Of a DNA stretch of 64,000 nt, positions 61,497-64,000 are shown one piece after another. Both the position numbers and the translations under genes were made by a program. This DNA comes from Vallitaleaceae bacterium 9-2. Lineage in GTDB: Bacteria > Bacillota > Clostridia > Lachnospirales > Vallitaleaceae. Position 1 is the stretch's first letter, and every line of letters begins with the position of its first letter. The notes below the pieces were generated by a model, which had not been told where the DNA came from, made no database searches, and saw only the letters and a program-made list of their open reading frames with translations. The stretch is taken from assembly GCA_038396585.1 (NCBI GenBank), contig CP121691.1:3472001-3536000 (forward strand), given 5' to 3'.

Positions 61497-62462
61497 CTAT
61501 ATTTCTTTGTCTATTTTACGTCTTCCCCTATGTTCCGAATAATACTGAACAAATATATTTACAAGTAGTATTACACCCATAATTGCATTCATCAAATTCG
61601 AATCCACATAAGCTAAGTTCATCAAACGCAGGACAACACTCATGATAACAATGGCAATCAAAACCCCTTTGACCGTCCCTTTGCCACCTTTAATGTCAAC
61701 GCCTCCTAAACTTACAATCACCAAGCCATTTAATAAATAAGTCTCCCCATAGTCAACCCGTATCGAATTGTAACGCGCCGACATAATCATCGCTGTAATC
61801 CCAGCTATACATCCTGCGACAACATATGCCACAAAAACGATTTTTTTCACATTAATTCCTGAGTATATTGCCGCTTCCTTGTTCTTTCCGATTCGATACA
61901 GCTGTTTACCAAAGGCGCTCATATTAAGCCACCAGCTAACCGCACCAGCGACAAGAATAAACACAATCAGCGGCGCTGGTATCCCTAGGAGCTTTCCACT
62001 GCCGATATGTGTAAACGCTAAGGGAAACGATGTAATTGCACCACCTTTGGTAATATTAAGCGCCGCTCCTCGAAAGAGCATCATCGTGCCTAGCGTTGTT
62101 AATATGGGCGAAACTTCCAGATAGCTCACAATAGCACCATTAAGCGCTCCTGTCAATGCCCCGACTACGACCATAACTAAAATGCCAATCATTACCGAAA
62201 AAAGTCCAAGCTCTCTAAAGTAATTCATGGATAACGCTCCGATAATTCCTGCCAAAGTTGTCATGGAGACAATCGATAAATTCATGCCACAGACAATTAA
62301 TGTAACCATTAACGCAATGGAGATCAGTCCATATTCCGGTAATTGATTCGCCATGATAAGGAGTGTCTTAACGGATAAGAACTCTCGACCAAATATCATC
62401 GTCCCCAGCAATATAATCCCTGCAAGAATCCCTAGCAACTTTTTTTCGTATGTATTTAGCAT
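61497..62462 (-). CDS. CUT2 ABC transporter permease
   Basis: A 321-residue RbsC-family permease with about nine helices. ICGMNLSIVSMTTLAGI and GGVDIKGGKGTVKGVLIA are the family motifs. The start ATG shares bases with the stop of the previous gene (TAATG), so the two permeases are translationally coupled. Confidence 0.88.
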   Translation of the reverse strand: MLNTYEKKLLGILAGIILLGTMIFGREFLSVKTLLIMANQLPEYGLISIALMVTLIVCGMNLSIVSMTTLAGIIGALSMNYFRELGLFSVMIGILVMVVVGALTGALNGAIVSYLEVSPILTTLGTMMLFRGAALNITKGGAITSFPLAFTHIGSGKLLGIPAPLIVFILVAGAVSWWLNMSAFGKQLYRIGKNKEAAIYSGINVKKIVFVAYVVAGCIAGITAMIMSARYNSIRVDYGETYLLNGLVIVSLGGVDIKGGKGTVKGVLIAIVIMSVVLRLMNLAYVDSNLMNAIMGVILLVNIFVQYYSEHRGRRKIDKEI

Positions 62463-63421
62463 TAAGACTCACCTACTTTAATATATCTTTTCTTGATGCG
62501 ATTTTTAAGAACGCCATAGGCAATCACCAAGATAATAATACCACCAATCATCATGTCATGCCAAAAAACCGGAATACGTGCAAAAACCAGACCACTTCGA
62601 AGGATAACGATAAACAAACTGGCCACAAGCGTTCCAAACACTGTTCCATAGCCGCCAAGAATATTGAGTCCACCCAAAATAACAATAAGAATCAGCTCAA
62701 ACTCGATGTTCATATATGCATCGACACTTGTTTGGTTAAATGTAATCAAGTGAATGGCAGCACTTATTCCTGCACTTAAGCCACTAAATCCATGGGCTTT
62801 AATTGTAGATGCCGCTTCCACATAACCTTTTTGAAGCGCCAACTTACGATCACCACCAAAAGCATATAGACTACGTCCAAAGCGCGTGTGTCTCAATACA
62901 TAATATGTGAGTAGTATCATAACAAGGACGCTTGCGCTTTCAATCAATCCATTATACTCTTGTATCGTGTAGCTTTCCCCTGCAACAAACTGTCCCAAGA
63001 CTTTTTGATGGATAAATTTGGATATGCCATAAAAAATATGCATCGTTGCAAGGGTCACAACCACTGAGGAAACTTGAAACTTTGCAATAAGGCTACCATT
63101 AAGCATTCCTATAACACTTCCAATCAGTGCACCTAAAACTATCACTAGAGGAATCGGAAGGAACACACTTGTACTAATAAGCGAGAGAAAAACACTGGTC
63201 AAGGCTATTATACCACCGATAGACAAGTCAAAGTTTCCTTTAATCATCAACGGCAACACGCCAAGTGCGCAGATAAAATACACACTGTTAACCCCGATAA
63301 GTTCCAATAAATACGTCGGATTGGCAAAGTTAACATTTGACGAGGATATTCCAACCCATAATATGATTGTAATAAATAAAATATAGCTTTCCCGTTTTTT
63401 TAACAGTTTTTTCATGTCCAT
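62462..63421 (-). CDS. CUT2 ABC transporter permease
   Basis: A 319-residue RbsC-family permease. IKGNFDLSIGGIIALTSV near residue 60 and GGLNILGGYGTVFGTLVA near 265 are the family motifs. ATG 63421 is preferred because GGTGG lies 5 nt before it; a longer frame starts at 63433. It follows the binding-protein gene. Confidence 0.87.
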   Translation of the reverse strand: MDMKKLLKKRESYILFITIILWVGISSSNVNFANPTYLLELIGVNSVYFICALGVLPLMIKGNFDLSIGGIIALTSVFLSLISTSVFLPIPLVIVLGALIGSVIGMLNGSLIAKFQVSSVVVTLATMHIFYGISKFIHQKVLGQFVAGESYTIQEYNGLIESASVLVMILLTYYVLRHTRFGRSLYAFGGDRKLALQKGYVEAASTIKAHGFSGLSAGISAAIHLITFNQTSVDAYMNIEFELILIVILGGLNILGGYGTVFGTLVASLFIVILRSGLVFARIPVFWHDMMIGGIIILVIAYGVLKNRIKKRYIKVGES

Positions 63422-63438
63422 ATGAACCACCATTCTCT

Positions 63439-64000
63439 TTAAAAGTCATAATCATCTACATTGTCTGCGTTAAAGTCTAACGGTTCCCCCATAATCACCG
63501 TCCTATCTGCTTCAATATAGTCTACTGGTCCAATCTCACCATACGATGCTCCATCTTTGATCTGTTGACCTTCTATTAATGTATGAATGACTTCGACAGT
63601 TAGACGACCTAAATGATATGGATTCCACAAGGTCACTAGATGTACCGACCCTTCCTTAAGATAGCTGCGCATATCATTTGGAAGTGCTAATGCATAAAGC
63701 TTCACTTCATCTTTTGTCCCTAGTACTTTCATTGCCTGAGCCGCTCCCGGTCCGGCTTCTGTCGACATCGCTATAATACCATCTAGTTCCGGATAGGCTT
63801 GAATGAGATTTCTCGTGTGGGCATAAGCTTTTTGCTGATCTTCATCCGTTGGGATAATCGTCAGTAAATTTAACTTCGGGTATTGCTTCGCTTGATATTC
63901 TTGCATCCAATGAATCCATGTATTTTGGTTGTCTGCAGTCATTGATGCTGTCAATATAGCATAATTGCCTTCTTCTCCCACAAGCTTGACCGCTTCATCG
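63439..64000 (-). CDS. CUT2 sugar-binding protein, RhaS/LsrB type (cut by window edge)
   Basis: The frame is open to base 64000 (DEAVKLVGEEGNYAIL...), so this is the C-terminal 186 residues of a longer protein. The segment WIHWMQEYQAKQYPKLNL and the end of the protein (RTVIMGEPLDFNADNVDDYDF) resemble rhamnose-binding and AI-2-binding (LsrB) proteins. It is first of the second transporter operon. Ligand could be rhamnose, AI-2 or a related sugar. Confidence 0.82.
   Translation of the reverse strand, partial: DEAVKLVGEEGNYAILTASMTADNQNTWIHWMQEYQAKQYPKLNLLTIIPTDEDQQKAYAHTRNLIQAYPELDGIIAMSTEAGPGAAQAMKVLGTKDEVKLYALALPNDMRSYLKEGSVHLVTLWNPYHLGRLTVEVIHTLIEGQQIKDGASYGEIGPVDYIEADRTVIMGEPLDFNADNVDDYDF

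Noticed and set aside
1-64000. tRNA or rRNA genes
   Set aside because: No cloverleaf with a CCA-type end or rRNA-like conserved block was noticed; a dedicated scan was not possible.

Overview
The window reads as chromosomal DNA of an anaerobic, AT-rich, Gram-positive member of the Clostridia (Lachnospirales-like). This rests on strong AGGAGG-type ribosome-binding sites, TTGACA/TATAAT promoters, an S-layer-homology (SLH) surface protein, YesM/YesN-type two-component regulators and lipoprotein signal peptides. The exact genus cannot be told from the sequence alone. Most of the window is devoted to the deoxyhexoses L-fucose and L-rhamnose, with nearly all genes on the minus strand.

Layout. (1) 1-4296: arsenic resistance. 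arsR, a CoA-disulfide-reductase/rhodanese fusion, arsD and arsA (cut by the window edge) run leftward. A DUF318/ArsP-type permease runs rightward from its own promoter. (2) 4473-11378: fucose uptake and entry, transcribed as ABC ATPase, permease, binding lipoprotein, fucI, FGGY kinase. (3) 11660-17636: a NhaP-type antiporter on the plus strand, convergent with a membrane-anchored sugar-binding protein, a LytS/YesM-like kinase and a YesN-like response regulator, which together look like a sugar sensor. (4) 17825-31875: one long operon for a bacterial microcompartment (BMC). In transcription order it encodes a class II aldolase, B12-dependent diol dehydratase (pduCDE), its reactivase (pduGH), pduO, pduP, a zinc alcohol dehydrogenase, four hexameric shell proteins, pduL, pduN, pduS, pduT and fucU. 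(5) 32081-37098: an AraC regulator, a DegV protein and a large secreted NHL/Ig/SLH protein. (6) 37206-43408: a galactoside cluster with GH42 beta-galactosidase, LacI regulator and CUT1 transporter. (7) 43714-50449: rhamnose catabolism (rhaBA; deoR-rhaM-pfkB-mgsA) interrupted by two small plus-strand genes, one frameshifted. (8) 50626-54100: accessory DNA with an lnu(A)-like nucleotidyltransferase, unknown small proteins, decayed genes and a degenerate group II intron. (9) 54169-58967: rhamnose-type ABC transporter. (10) 59269-64000: a second CUT2 transporter with an embedded DeoR regulator.

Inferred flow: fucose and rhamnose enter by CUT2 transporters. FucU and RhaM interconvert anomers, FucI/RhaA isomerise, FGGY kinases phosphorylate at C1, and an aldolase carrying a BMC-targeting tail cleaves to DHAP and L-lactaldehyde. 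Lactaldehyde is reduced to 1,2-propanediol, dehydrated to propionaldehyde in the BMC, and converted to propanol and propionyl phosphate. Methylglyoxal synthase next to rhaM could take the DHAP branch. The most notable features are the B12-dependent BMC on a fucose/rhamnose aldolase chassis, a shell protein with two start sites, a perfect direct repeat at the fucose promoter that fits the adjacent response regulator, an ABC ATPase with a dead second site, and a group II intron whose empty target can be read elsewhere in the window.
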